From the NCBI GenBank assembly GCA_965613025.1, contig CBFDUE010000004.1:1-64000 (forward strand): a stretch of DNA of 64,000 nt. Direction: 5' to 3'. The first letter of the stretch is position 1. Every line of letters begins with the position of its first letter. Under the pieces are notes generated by a model. That model was not told where the DNA came from, ran no database searches, and worked only from the letters and a program-made list of their open reading frames with translations. Shown here piece by piece: positions 23,275 through 33,045 of the stretch. A program made the translations under genes and the position numbers. The DNA is from CAYTXJ01 sp965613025 (GTDB taxonomy: Bacteria; Desulfobacterota; DSM-4660; Desulfatiglandales; JALVMZ01).

Positions 23275-25103
23275 CAGCTCTCCACTTCATGAATCTCTTC
23301 CCATGTTACCCTTAACACCTCTTCGTATGTGGTGATTCCCTCAATTAGTTTTCTTACCGCATTGTCCCTCAGGGTTACCATTCCCTCCTCTATTGCCACC
23401 TTTCTTGCAGAGTCTGTATCAAATTGATCCCTTATCAGTGACCTTATCCTGTCTGTTACGGTCAGGATCTCAAATACTCCACTCCTTCCAAGATAGCCTG
23501 TTCCTCTACATCTTATACAGCCCTTACCTCTATAAAGGGTTATCTTACCATCCCTTCTTATATCTATTCCAAGCTCCCTTAATTCCTCTGAATCCATAGT
23601 GAATCTCTCTTTACAAAATCTGCAGATCTTTCTTACCAACCGTTGAGCCACCACACCTATAAGTGTTGCCTTGATTAAGAAGGCAGGAAGACCCAGATCC
23701 AGAAGCCTTGTTATGGCAGACACCGCATCATTGGTATGCAGTGTGGAAAAGACCAGATGTCCAGTTAATGCTGCCTGAATAGCGTTTTCAGCGGTTTCCA
23801 GATCCCTCATCTCTCCTATCATTATAATATCCGGGTCCTGCCTTAGGATATTCCTAAGTATTGAGCCGAAGGTAATTCCCACCGATGGCTGAACCCCGAT
23901 CTGATTGAAATCTTCGTGTACCATCTCAATGGGATCTTCAACAGTGACGATATTAATCTCAGGGGATGAGAGATAGGTAAGGGTGGAATACAGGGTGGTA
24001 GACTTTCCACTTCCAGTGGGGCCACATACAAGCACTATACCGTGTCTCATGTGAATTATCTGCCTGTATCTAAGGAGATCCATATGCGTAAATCCAAGAC
24101 TATCCAGATCCTGAAAAAGTATCTGAGGGTCCAATATCCTCATTACAATCTTTTCTCCAAATGCAACTGGCACAGAAGATACCCTTATCTCCACACTGTC
24201 ACTGTCTCTTTGTAGCTTTATTCTACCATCCTGTGGCCTTCTCTTCTCCGTCATATCCATTCTGCTCAGATTTTTTATTCTACTTACAATGGCAGAATGT
24301 ATGCTCTTTGGAAGCTCAAATACCTTGTGCAAGACCCCGTCAATACGGAATCTTACAACACTTATATCCCTTTTGGGTTCAATATGTATATCGCTTGCCC
24401 TTTGATCCAATGCATAGGAAAACAAATGATTAACCGCATTTACAATATGGTGATCATCAGAGCTAATCTCTCCTTTGCTTAGCTGTTCCAGATTTCCAAG
24501 ATCCACAGAAGGAATAGAGAATTGCTGTTCAGCCTTTAAGATGGAGCGTCTAAAACCATAGAATTCATTTATAACCTTCAATATATCCTCTTTACTGCTA
24601 AGGACCGGTCTAACCCTCTGTTGAGTGACCTTAGATATATCTTGAAGGATTTCTATATCGAGGGGATAGGGAGTTGCAACAATCAGGGTGCCGTCTTTTT
24701 CTTCAATGGGAAGGACAAGATTTTTTAATGCAAAGCCTTCTGGGATCTTTCCTGTGACAAGCTCAAGATCCAGTTTAAGTGGATCGATCTTTTTATATCC
24801 CACATTCCAGGCCTTAGAGAGTGCCTGAAGTATGGTCTCTTCATCTAAGATCTTTCCAGGTTCATCAGCCCTTTCAAGCTCCATTGCAGATATAATATCT
24901 ATTATATCCACAGGAGGGCGTATCCTCTTAGACCCTCCTGCTACATATCTTATTCGCTGATACTCCTCAAGCCGCTTCTTCAATCTATCCTTCTTTTTGA
25001 ATATCTCATCCCTCTGCCTTACATCAATAAGACCTTCTTTCAATAGAATCCCACAGACCTTCTCTGCGGAAAGATAGTCCCGTTTTATCCTCTTATTATC
25101 CAT
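23274..25103 (-). CDS. GspE/PilB-type secretion ATPase
   Basis: A 609-residue type II secretion / type IV pilus ATPase. The N-terminal T2SSE_N-like region covers about residues 1-190 and the ATPase domain begins near 215. Motifs are Walker A GPTGSGKST, Asp box DIHIEPK, Walker B DPDIIMIGEMRD and His box TGHLVFSTLHTND. The zinc-binding tetracysteine is CRFC…CIRC. Start at ATG 25103 overlaps the stop of the REC-PAS gene (TAATG). It powers pilus extension or secretion; no pilin, platform (PilC) or PilT gene is in the window. Confidence 0.9.
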   Translation of the reverse strand: MDNKRIKRDYLSAEKVCGILLKEGLIDVRQRDEIFKKKDRLKKRLEEYQRIRYVAGGSKRIRPPVDIIDIISAMELERADEPGKILDEETILQALSKAWNVGYKKIDPLKLDLELVTGKIPEGFALKNLVLPIEEKDGTLIVATPYPLDIEILQDISKVTQQRVRPVLSSKEDILKVINEFYGFRRSILKAEQQFSIPSVDLGNLEQLSKGEISSDDHHIVNAVNHLFSYALDQRASDIHIEPKRDISVVRFRIDGVLHKVFELPKSIHSAIVSRIKNLSRMDMTEKRRPQDGRIKLQRDSDSVEIRVSSVPVAFGEKIVMRILDPQILFQDLDSLGFTHMDLLRYRQIIHMRHGIVLVCGPTGSGKSTTLYSTLTYLSSPEINIVTVEDPIEMVHEDFNQIGVQPSVGITFGSILRNILRQDPDIIMIGEMRDLETAENAIQAALTGHLVFSTLHTNDAVSAITRLLDLGLPAFLIKATLIGVVAQRLVRKICRFCKERFTMDSEELRELGIDIRRDGKITLYRGKGCIRCRGTGYLGRSGVFEILTVTDRIRSLIRDQFDTDSARKVAIEEGMVTLRDNAVRKLIEGITTYEEVLRVTWEEIHEVES

Positions 25104-25885
25104 TAACCCTTTTTCTCCTTTAATATAAACACCCATCCATTGGTTTCATAATCAAAGATAAGAGATATGGCAGAAATTGTCAGCGTTTTTCCATTAAATA
25201 CCATCTCCATAATCTGTTCATCACCTTGGTGTGTAGTTCTATCTCTTATAAGATCCCTTAATCGATTTATATCAGATCCCTCTGATAATTCCCATATCCT
25301 GCGACCTAAAAGATCTTCAGTGCTTAGATCCAGGATATCAGTGGCCTTAATGTTACAACCTGTTATAATACCATCGCTATCCACAAATATAATACCCATT
25401 GGAAGGGAATTTATAATGGATTTCATGTATCTTATATGATCCAGAAGCCTTGCAGTTTCCTGCCTGGGCCAGATTTTCCTTGGTTCTATTATCTTGGTCT
25501 TTCTCTGCCTTCCCCCCTGTTCCACCTCCTCTAAGACCTTTTCAATCTCTCTTTTCATATTATTTATGGGGCCTTTTATAATTAGATAATCAACCCCCAT
25601 ATCTTTGGCACTTTCCATCTGCTCAAGTAAACATCCACTATATACCACAACCACTATCCCTTTTTCTTTTGCCCATCCCTTCAAAAACTCAATGATCTGC
25701 TCCCCATCTGCATAGGAGATCATATAGTCCATAAAGATAAGATCAAAGTCTTGCCTTCTAACCATCTCAAGTCCCTTTCCCGCCCTGTAAGATCTCCAGA
25801 CCCTATAGCCCCTCCCCGTAAGTATCCTCTCTAAGAATTCCACAAAGAGAAAGTCATTATCAATTATGAGTGCCTTTCCTTTCAT
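25103..25885 (-). CDS. Response-regulator receiver plus PAS domain protein
   Basis: A 260-residue protein. Residues 1-120 form a receiver domain (ALIIDND acidic pair, phosphoacceptor Asp in LIFMDYM, conserved Lys in YLIIKGP). The rest is a PAS domain (INSLPMGIIFVDSDGIITGC to the C-terminal FILKEKKG). There is no output domain. It lies between two GspE-type ATPase genes with one-base and 11-bp junctions, so it probably tunes that machine. Start at ATG 25885 after GAGAGGGGG. Confidence 0.82.
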   Translation of the reverse strand: MKGKALIIDNDFLFVEFLERILTGRGYRVWRSYRAGKGLEMVRRQDFDLIFMDYMISYADGEQIIEFLKGWAKEKGIVVVVYSGCLLEQMESAKDMGVDYLIIKGPINNMKREIEKVLEEVEQGGRQRKTKIIEPRKIWPRQETARLLDHIRYMKSIINSLPMGIIFVDSDGIITGCNIKATDILDLSTEDLLGRRIWELSEGSDINRLRDLIRDRTTHQGDEQIMEMVFNGKTLTISAISLIFDYETNGWVFILKEKKG

Positions 25886-25896
25886 CCCCCTCTCTC

Positions 25897-28257
25897 CTAT
25901 GTTACACATACCCTTCTTACCTCACCCATATCCGTCTCACCACTGAGCACCTTTAAGATACCATCCTGTTTTAGTGTGGTCATTCCCTCCTTAAGTGCAG
26001 CATCTCTTATAGTCTCTGTCTCTGCCTCTTTTTTAATAAGTTTTTTGATTGTAGCGGTTCCTTCCATGAGTTCATGAATGCCCATTCTGCCTCTATACCC
26101 TGTATTCATACACTTATCGCATCCCTTAGGCCTATAGAGCACCAGCTCTTTGGAATATGTGATACCGGTATTTTTAAAGAACTCTTTTCCATACTCCATT
26201 ACTAAGGATTCAAATTCCTCTTCATCAGGATGGTATGGCTCTCTGCAGTCTTTACAAAGCCGTCGGACCAGTCTCTGTGCCAGCACCCCGAGTAATGAGT
26301 CTGCAAAATTAAGCGGATTTATTCCCATATCCAAGAGCCTTGTGATGGTCTCTGGGGCGCTGTTGGTATGCAATGTGGAAAAGACCAGATGCCCTGTTAA
26401 AGATGCCTCCACTGCAATGGAAGCAGTCTCTTTATCCCTCATCTCACCTATCATTATAACATCAGGATCTGCCCTGAGAAACGCCCTCATAACTCTTGCA
26501 AAATCAAGTCCAATCTTTGGCTTTACCTCTACCTGCCTCATTCCCTTCTGTGTGATCTCCACAGGATCCTCAGCAGTCCATATCTTTATCTTTGGGGTAT
26601 TTATATAATCTAAGCATGCATGAAGTGTGGTGGTCTTCCCTGACCCAGTTGGACCAACCACTAAGACTATTCCATAGGGTTGGGTTATCAGCCTCTTCAG
26701 AGTTGAAAGATTTCGCTCTGTCATCCCCATATCCTCAAGCTTCATTGCCCCTGCCTTAGCCAATATCCTGAGCACCGCATCTTCATAACCTCCCACTGTA
26801 GGGATAGTGGCCAATCTGAGCTCAAAGGGTGTTATACCCTTTCTTCTGAATTTAATCTTACCATCCTGAGGAAGGCGTCTTTCTGAGATATCAAGCCCTG
26901 CCATTATCTTTAATCTGGAAAGCACAGGTCTTGCCATACTCAATGGAAGGCTGATATATTCCTGACAGACCCCATCTAACCTAAACCTTATAATAGTCCT
27001 CTTTTCCTGAGGAGAGGGTTCAATATGAATGTCTGAGGCCCCCTGTCTAAATGCACTTAACAATATATGATCCACCGCTCTTACCACCTCTCCAGATTCC
27101 TCATCCCACTCCTCCTCTATCTCTTCTTCCTCCTCCTCAACAAGGCTTATCTTAGGAAGATTTGATAGATCTTCAAAGAGCTCCCTTTCTCTTTCCTCTT
27201 CCTCTTTCCTTTCATAGATCAGCTCTATATACCTTTCAATGTCCTCCTTAAGCCCTACATAGAATTTGATCCTATCGGTCTTAAGAAGTGCCCTTATATG
27301 ATCTATCTTCATAGGATCATTGGGATTATCCACCAAGACCTCCACACCATCTTTACTCCATCTCAATGGAACCCAGTGCTCATGAAGCAGAAAGGACTTT
27401 TTTATACTTACCACAAGCTCTGATGGGAGCAATATATTGGGTTCAAAACCTTTAAATGGGCATCTGTAATAGTGTGAAAGGGATCTGCCTATGTCTTCCT
27501 TTTTAATGTGAAAATGCTCCATAAGGACAGTATCAATACTCTTTCCGCTTCGCTTTGATATATAAAAGGCCTCTTTTAGCTGCTCAGGGCTTATGATATG
27601 GTTCTGAATCAGATAATCATAGCGTGAGCCGGATACTATGCTTATCTTCAATATCTCCATCCTTTTCTTTATATCTGGATCCTGAGGGAATTCTTTGAGC
27701 AGCTCTTCGTAAAGGTTCCTTGCCAAATCTTTACTTCCTCTGCTATCTAAGTATTCGGCAAGCACTAAGAATGCCTCCTTGTATCTGGAGCCCTTTGAAT
27801 TGATATTCTTTCTGATTATATCTTTTACCTTTTCAGTTGCCTCTGAAACACTATATCTATGTATCAGGATCTGCATCAGATTGGGAATTATCCAGGATAT
27901 GGAATATCCCAAAGAAAGCAACTTTTCATACTCAGAGATAGCCCTATCCAGGAGGCCAAGTTCTTTAAATGCCTCGGCACTTTCTAAGATCTCCGATGGT
28001 GTCTGACTGAGATCAAGAGCTTCATTTATCCTGCGCAGATCTTCTGGTCCAATATCCTTTACATATCTCTTTTTTCCATCTTTAATCTTCTCTTTAAGCT
28101 CATCCATCCTTTTTTGTATCTGCCTTTTCTTTGCCTCTTCAATTGAAAAGGCATCAATTATCTCCTTATAGACACTTAGGGCCTCATCCAAAAGACCCAT
28201 AGACTCGTAGGTCTCAGCCTCCCTAAGCCTCTTTTCCATATCACCGCTGCTATTCAT
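25897..28257 (-). CDS. GspE/PilB-type ATPase with N-terminal TPR region
   Basis: A 786-residue protein, clearly longer than usual PilB. Residues about 1-200 are helical repeats of TPR type (ETYESMGLLDEALSVYKEII and later LDRAISEYEKLLSLGY). Next comes a T2SSE_N-like domain (about 210-350), a very acidic linker (LVEEEEEEIEEEWDEES) and the ATPase: Asp box DIHIEPS, Walker A GPTGSGKTT, Walker B DPDVIMIGEMRD, His box TGHLVFSTLHTNS, tetracysteine CKDC…CDKC. It is a second motor paralogue in the same operon. MshEN c-di-GMP motifs are not clear. Confidence 0.88.
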   Translation of the reverse strand: MNSSGDMEKRLREAETYESMGLLDEALSVYKEIIDAFSIEEAKKRQIQKRMDELKEKIKDGKKRYVKDIGPEDLRRINEALDLSQTPSEILESAEAFKELGLLDRAISEYEKLLSLGYSISWIIPNLMQILIHRYSVSEATEKVKDIIRKNINSKGSRYKEAFLVLAEYLDSRGSKDLARNLYEELLKEFPQDPDIKKRMEILKISIVSGSRYDYLIQNHIISPEQLKEAFYISKRSGKSIDTVLMEHFHIKKEDIGRSLSHYYRCPFKGFEPNILLPSELVVSIKKSFLLHEHWVPLRWSKDGVEVLVDNPNDPMKIDHIRALLKTDRIKFYVGLKEDIERYIELIYERKEEEERERELFEDLSNLPKISLVEEEEEEIEEEWDEESGEVVRAVDHILLSAFRQGASDIHIEPSPQEKRTIIRFRLDGVCQEYISLPLSMARPVLSRLKIMAGLDISERRLPQDGKIKFRRKGITPFELRLATIPTVGGYEDAVLRILAKAGAMKLEDMGMTERNLSTLKRLITQPYGIVLVVGPTGSGKTTTLHACLDYINTPKIKIWTAEDPVEITQKGMRQVEVKPKIGLDFARVMRAFLRADPDVIMIGEMRDKETASIAVEASLTGHLVFSTLHTNSAPETITRLLDMGINPLNFADSLLGVLAQRLVRRLCKDCREPYHPDEEEFESLVMEYGKEFFKNTGITYSKELVLYRPKGCDKCMNTGYRGRMGIHELMEGTATIKKLIKKEAETETIRDAALKEGMTTLKQDGILKVLSGETDMGEVRRVCVT

Positions 28258-28262
28258 CTTCT

Positions 28263-28871
28263 TTAGATAATACCTCCCTTTCTGAGGGATCTTACCACAA
28301 GCTCAATTATCTCTTTCATGGTGGGTATGACATTCCTTCCATAAAGAGCACTTGCCTCAAAATAGGGGGCTCTTAACTCATGGTTTAGATCTGCTTCCAG
28401 AGAGGCTATATCTAAGAGTGGGATTCCCTTCTTTTCCAGATCCCTCTTATTGTATTGAAATACTATTGGTATTCGAAATATGTCCCTCTGTAAGATGGAA
28501 AGATTTTCTCTAAGATCCAAAAGGGATATTATGTTTTTCTCCCTTCTTACCAATATGGAATCTGCAACAAAGACTATACCATCCACTCCCTTCAGTATCA
28601 GTCTTCGGGTCCTCTGGTATGCAGATTGCCCTGGCACACTGAAGAACTTGACCTCTAAGCGATATTTCTTTATAGTTCCCAGATTAAAGAGAAAGTAGTC
28701 AAAGAAAAAGGTCTTCTTCTCTTCCCAATTCACTATTGAAAGCCTGGATCTTATCCTGTCCCTATAGGTATTGTATATATATTCAAGGTTTGTGCTCTTT
28801 CCTCCTCTTCCAGGCCCATAGTATACGATCTTAACTCCAATCTTTCTGTTTTTTTTATCTATCCATGCCAT
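28263..28871 (-). CDS. MglA-like small GTPase
   Basis: A 202-residue Ras-like GTPase of the MglA family. The P-loop is GPGRGGKST, the switch II region begins FFSVPGQSAYQRTR, and the guanine-specificity motif is NKRDL. MglA proteins set polarity and activity of type IV pili or gliding machines. It is the first gene of the operon with two GspE-type ATPases, the REC-PAS protein and recN. MglB was not found. The region 28872-28925 is a short AT-rich divergent promoter region shared with rlmD. Confidence 0.88.
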   Translation of the reverse strand: MAWIDKKNRKIGVKIVYYGPGRGGKSTNLEYIYNTYRDRIRSRLSIVNWEEKKTFFFDYFLFNLGTIKKYRLEVKFFSVPGQSAYQRTRRLILKGVDGIVFVADSILVRREKNIISLLDLRENLSILQRDIFRIPIVFQYNKRDLEKKGIPLLDIASLEADLNHELRAPYFEASALYGRNVIPTMKEIIELVVRSLRKGGII

Positions 28872-28925
28872 AATTTGGTAAAATCTATTTTATTTGCTTA
28901 TATTTTGTATGTAAAATGATTTATT

Positions 28926-30311
28926 ATGAAAAGAGACAGGAACTTTGAGACAGAGATAGAGAAGATAACACCCGAGGGAAAGGGGTTGTGTAGGATTGAT
29001 GGGCTGGTGGTGTTTGTAAAGAGGGCTATCCCTGGGGAGAAGGTAGTTCTAAGATTATCTAAAAAGAAGAGGAGTTATGCAGAGGCAGAGATAGTAGAGA
29101 TATTAAACCCATCTCCATATAGAAGATCCCCCTTCTGCCCATATTTTCCCCTCTGTGGGGGATGTCAATGGCAGCACATAAGCTATGATGCACAGCTCCA
29201 ATATAAGCATGAGCTCCTCTACGAGGCATTAAACAGGGCGGTTGGGATAAACAGAGATATTATTCTACCCATAGTGGATTCACCTGAAGAATTTCACTAC
29301 AGAAATAAGATGGAGTTTTCTTTCTCAAACAGGGTATGGAATATGCAAAGGAAAGATAGAGATGATACTGAATTTGCATTAGGGCTTCATGTATCTGGCA
29401 CATATTATAAGGTGCTGGATATGGAAGGGTGTATGCTTCAGTCCCAGATAGGTGATCTGATCTTAAGGAAGGTAAAGGAATGGGTAAGAGAAAATCGCCT
29501 CTCTATTTATGATATTAAGAGGCATGAAGGTTCTCTGAGATATCTTACACTTAGATATGCAAAAGGAAGTGGAAAATGGATGGTGGTGATTGTTACAAAG
29601 AGGGAGGAATCTCATAGCCTAAGGAAGTTGGTAGGGCCTCTAAGAGATGAGATACCATCCATACATACAGTCATTAATAGTATCAATACAAGGAAAGCAA
29701 ATATAGCGGTTGGAGAAAGAGAGATACTGCTTTTGGGCGATGGTTATATTCAAGAGAGGATAGGAAGATATATGTTTAGGATATCTTCCAATTCCTTTTT
29801 TCAGACCAATTTTCTTAATCTAAAAAGGCTCTATGATCTGATCCTGGAGCTATCAGGACTAAAGGGAGGAGAATATGTCCTGGATCTTTACAGTGGCACT
29901 GGCACCATATCCATATATGTTTCAGAGATTGCAAGCCATGTTTTGGGAATTGAGCTGGAAGAAAGCGCTGTTAAGGATGCATGGGAAAATTGTAAGATAA
30001 ATGGTGTGGAAAACTGTAGTTTTTTTAAGGGGGATATACTCAAGATTCTACCCCATGTAAGGATATCTCCAGATCTTGTGATAATGGACCCTCCAAGGGC
30101 AGGTATGCATAAAAGAGTTATATCCATGCTAAGGGATATGGCTCCCCCGGTGATGTTATATGTGTCGTGCAATCCCACCACCCTTTCAAGGGATCTTTCC
30201 TTACTGAAAGAAGATTATGCAATAGAGCTGATTCAACCCATTGATATGTTTCCCCAGACTCATCATGTGGAAAGCATCGTGCGTATGGTAAGAAAAAGGA
30301 AGGTGAGATGA
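28926..30311 (+). CDS. rlmD: 23S rRNA (uracil-5-)-methyltransferase, RlmD/RumA family
   Basis: A 461-residue class I methyltransferase. The N-terminal TRAM domain covers about residues 1-60, the iron-sulphur site is CPYFPLCGGCQW, the SAM-binding motif is VLDLYSGTGTISIY, and the catalytic region is MDPPRAGMHKRV with the nucleophilic Cys in YVSCNPTTLSRD. It makes 5-methyluridine in 23S rRNA or, in some relatives, tRNA (TrmA-like RlmCD); the exact position is not provable here. Its stop overlaps the start of dusB (ATGA). Confidence 0.88.
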   Translation: MKRDRNFETEIEKITPEGKGLCRIDGLVVFVKRAIPGEKVVLRLSKKKRSYAEAEIVEILNPSPYRRSPFCPYFPLCGGCQWQHISYDAQLQYKHELLYEALNRAVGINRDIILPIVDSPEEFHYRNKMEFSFSNRVWNMQRKDRDDTEFALGLHVSGTYYKVLDMEGCMLQSQIGDLILRKVKEWVRENRLSIYDIKRHEGSLRYLTLRYAKGSGKWMVVIVTKREESHSLRKLVGPLRDEIPSIHTVINSINTRKANIAVGEREILLLGDGYIQERIGRYMFRISSNSFFQTNFLNLKRLYDLILELSGLKGGEYVLDLYSGTGTISIYVSEIASHVLGIELEESAVKDAWENCKINGVENCSFFKGDILKILPHVRISPDLVIMDPPRAGMHKRVISMLRDMAPPVMLYVSCNPTTLSRDLSLLKEDYAIELIQPIDMFPQTHHVESIVRMVRKRKVR

Positions 30312-31294
30312 GGAGTCTTAAGATTGGAGATATCATTTTGGAAAACTGTCTTTTAATGGCACCTATGGCAGGAATAACTGATCCTGCATTTAGAGCTCTT
30401 ATAAGAAGGATGGGCGCCTCATTGGTTTTTACTGAGATGATAAGTTCTGTGGGGTTAGTAAAGGGAGATAAAAAGACACGGAGATATCTTTTTACTGAAT
30501 CCTCCCAGAGGCCTGTTGCATTCCAGATATCTGGTTCAGATCCTAAGACCATGGCAGAGGCAGCGATCATCTGCCAAGAATCGGGTGCAGATCTGGTAGA
30601 TATCAATATGGGATGCCCTGCAAAGAAGGTAGTAAAGAAGGGCGCAGGAGCTGCACTACTCAGTGATCCTATAAGGGTTTATAAGATAGTATCTGAGGTA
30701 AAAAATGCCATATCCATACCTCTTACCTGTAAGATAAGGGCAGGGTGGAATAGCTCAGAGTGCGGGATAAGGGATGTAGCAAAGGCAATTGAAGATGGGG
30801 GGGCAGATGGAATAATCATACATGCAAGATATGCCGATTGGGATTTTTCAAGATCAGCAGACTGGAGCCATATCTCTTCTGTAAAAGCCACTGTAGATAT
30901 TCCTGTGATAGGAAATGGGGATATATTCAGCGTGGAAGATATATTTAAGATGAAAGAGAAGACTAAATGCGATGGAGTAATGATTGCAAGAGGGGCCTTA
31001 AGGGATCCATGGATATTTAAGAAGGCCATAGACCTTAAAGTCAGTGGAAGATATATGGAACCCCACATAGAAGAAAAAGGAAGACTCTTTTTTGAATATG
31101 TAAAGACCCTCAGAAGATTCTATGATGAAAGAGGACTATTATTGAGGTCAAAAAGGATCCTGTTTATGATCACAAAGGGAAGTGCAGGAGCAAGGAGATT
31201 TAGAGAGAGGATCTCCCATATAGAGGATATGGAACAGCTCTTGGAGATCTTTAATAATTATCTGTCTGAATTTAAAAGAGATAATAAGGAGTGA
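30308..31294 (+). CDS. dusB: tRNA-dihydrouridine synthase
   Basis: A 328-residue FMN-dependent TIM-barrel enzyme. The start is LMAPMAGITDPAFRALIRR, the active-site Cys lies in INMGCPAKKVVKKGAG, and the FMN-binding loop is PVIGNGDIFS followed by DGVMIARGAL. It reduces uridines in the tRNA D-loop. Translation is coupled to rlmD by a 4-bp overlap; both are RNA-modifying enzymes. Assignment as DusB type rather than another Dus is by overall resemblance. Confidence 0.93.
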   Translation: MRSLKIGDIILENCLLMAPMAGITDPAFRALIRRMGASLVFTEMISSVGLVKGDKKTRRYLFTESSQRPVAFQISGSDPKTMAEAAIICQESGADLVDINMGCPAKKVVKKGAGAALLSDPIRVYKIVSEVKNAISIPLTCKIRAGWNSSECGIRDVAKAIEDGGADGIIIHARYADWDFSRSADWSHISSVKATVDIPVIGNGDIFSVEDIFKMKEKTKCDGVMIARGALRDPWIFKKAIDLKVSGRYMEPHIEEKGRLFFEYVKTLRRFYDERGLLLRSKRILFMITKGSAGARRFRERISHIEDMEQLLEIFNNYLSEFKRDNKE

Positions 31295-31298
31295 TGTA

Positions 31299-33038
31299 TT
31301 GAAAGTCAAGCTGGCAAGGACAGCCGGGTTCTGCATGGGGGTTAAGAGGGCAATGGACATGGTATTAAGTGAGGCCTTAAGAGGTAATGGCCCTATCTAT
31401 ACCTATGGCCCCCTAATCCATAACAGACAGGTCCTTCAACTCTTGGAGCAGAAGGGGATATACTTAATAGATGATGTATCAGAGTTAAAAGAGGGGGTGC
31501 TTCTTATAAGGGCTCATGGAATACCACCACAGATAAGAGAAAAGCTAAGATCCTTGCCTTTAAAGGTGATTGATGCCACCTGTCCCAGGGTTGCGAAGGT
31601 TCAGGCAATTATTAGATATTACAGCAGAAAGGGATATAAGACCGTTATCTTTGGTGAAAGGGAACATCCAGAGGTAATAGGTCTTTTGGGGTATGCAGAA
31701 AACGGTGCCCATGTTATAAATTCTCTTTCAGATATTATGTCTCTTCCATCAAAAGGACCATATCTTCTGGTTGCCCAGACAACACAGGAACTCGGCCTCT
31801 TTGATGAGATAAGTAAGGCCTTTAAGGAGAGATTTCCCGACTCTCTTATTATTAACACCATATGTGATACAACAGTTGAAAGGCAGGAAGAGGTGAAGAG
31901 GATATGTTCTGAAGTAGATGCCATGGTAGTGGTTGGAGGATATCATAGCGGAAATACAAAGAGACTTGCAGAAGTTGCAAGATCCACTGGCATTCCCACA
32001 TTTCATATTGAAAGGGCAGATGAACTCCCCATTGATAAGCTATCTCACATGAAGATAGTGGGCCTTACTGGAGGAGCCTCTACCCCTAACTGGATAATAA
32101 AGGAGGTGCTTCAGAGGCTGGAGCGTATATCTTCCTATAGGGAATTGGGGATATGGAAAGGGATGAAGAGGGTTATGAGCTTTTTTTCTAAGACAAATAT
32201 GATGATATTTTTGGGTGCACTGTCCCTTTCCTATGCCATTAAGAGGTTCTGGAATATGCCCATAGATGGAAGGATGTGTCTTTTAGTATCTCTATATCTT
32301 TACGGATTGCATCTGATTAATAGGTTTTTAGATAAGGGCTCAGGCACATATAATGAGCCAGATACAGCAAGATTTTATAACAGATACAGAAAGGCCTTTG
32401 TGCTGATCTCCTCACTCTGTATTCTATTTTCACTTATACTGGCCTATAATATTGAAAAGATGGCATTTTTAATATTAATCTGCCTTACAATGATTGGTCT
32501 AGCATATAGCCTCTTTATCATACCTTCCTTTCTTCCCATACTTGGAAGATACCGTAGCATAAAGGATATACCAGGTTCCAAGACGCTATCCATACCAATT
32601 GCCTGGACCACTATGATAGGGATTCTACCTTTTTTAGAATATGGAAAGATTACCCTGTCCCCTATACTTTTGACATGTTCCATTGTATTCTCTCTGATAT
32701 TTATAAGAACCTCTCTCTTTGATATCTTCCATATACAGGGGGATCTTATCGTAGGAACAGAGACTATCCCTGTAATTATTGGAGAAAAGAATAGCCTTAA
32801 GATTATTGAATATCTTTCAGCCCTTATGATTTTGCCACTGTTTTATGTATATATCAGCGGAGTGGTTAGATCGCCTGAAATTCTCTTTTTTATCCTATGC
32901 TTTCCATATGCTCTGCTCTTAGTAAATATATACAGAAAGGGGTGGATATATCCTGGATTGAGGCTTGAGACTATGGTAGATGGAATCCTTATTCTGCCTG
33001 GAATACTTTCAATGATCTGGAATATTCTATTAAAATAA
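31299..33038 (+). CDS. ispH: IspH (HMBPP reductase) fused to a UbiA-type prenyltransferase
   Basis: A 579-residue fusion. Residues 1-285 are IspH: the three iron-sulphur cysteines lie in AGFCMGVKRA, DATCPRVAKV and NTICDTTVE, with RAHGIPP and the terminal TGGASTPNWIIKEV. It makes IPP and DMAPP in the MEP pathway. Residues about 305-579 are a membrane domain with about eight helices like the UbiA family, with an altered first motif (NRFLDKGSG) and the second motif DIFHIQGDLIVGTETIPV. Start is TTG 31299 after AAGGAG. There is no stop or ribosome site between the domains, so the fusion is real in this sequence. Confidence 0.87.
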   Translation: MKVKLARTAGFCMGVKRAMDMVLSEALRGNGPIYTYGPLIHNRQVLQLLEQKGIYLIDDVSELKEGVLLIRAHGIPPQIREKLRSLPLKVIDATCPRVAKVQAIIRYYSRKGYKTVIFGEREHPEVIGLLGYAENGAHVINSLSDIMSLPSKGPYLLVAQTTQELGLFDEISKAFKERFPDSLIINTICDTTVERQEEVKRICSEVDAMVVVGGYHSGNTKRLAEVARSTGIPTFHIERADELPIDKLSHMKIVGLTGGASTPNWIIKEVLQRLERISSYRELGIWKGMKRVMSFFSKTNMMIFLGALSLSYAIKRFWNMPIDGRMCLLVSLYLYGLHLINRFLDKGSGTYNEPDTARFYNRYRKAFVLISSLCILFSLILAYNIEKMAFLILICLTMIGLAYSLFIIPSFLPILGRYRSIKDIPGSKTLSIPIAWTTMIGILPFLEYGKITLSPILLTCSIVFSLIFIRTSLFDIFHIQGDLIVGTETIPVIIGEKNSLKIIEYLSALMILPLFYVYISGVVRSPEILFFILCFPYALLLVNIYRKGWIYPGLRLETMVDGILILPGILSMIWNILLK

Positions 33039-33045
33039 GGGATCC

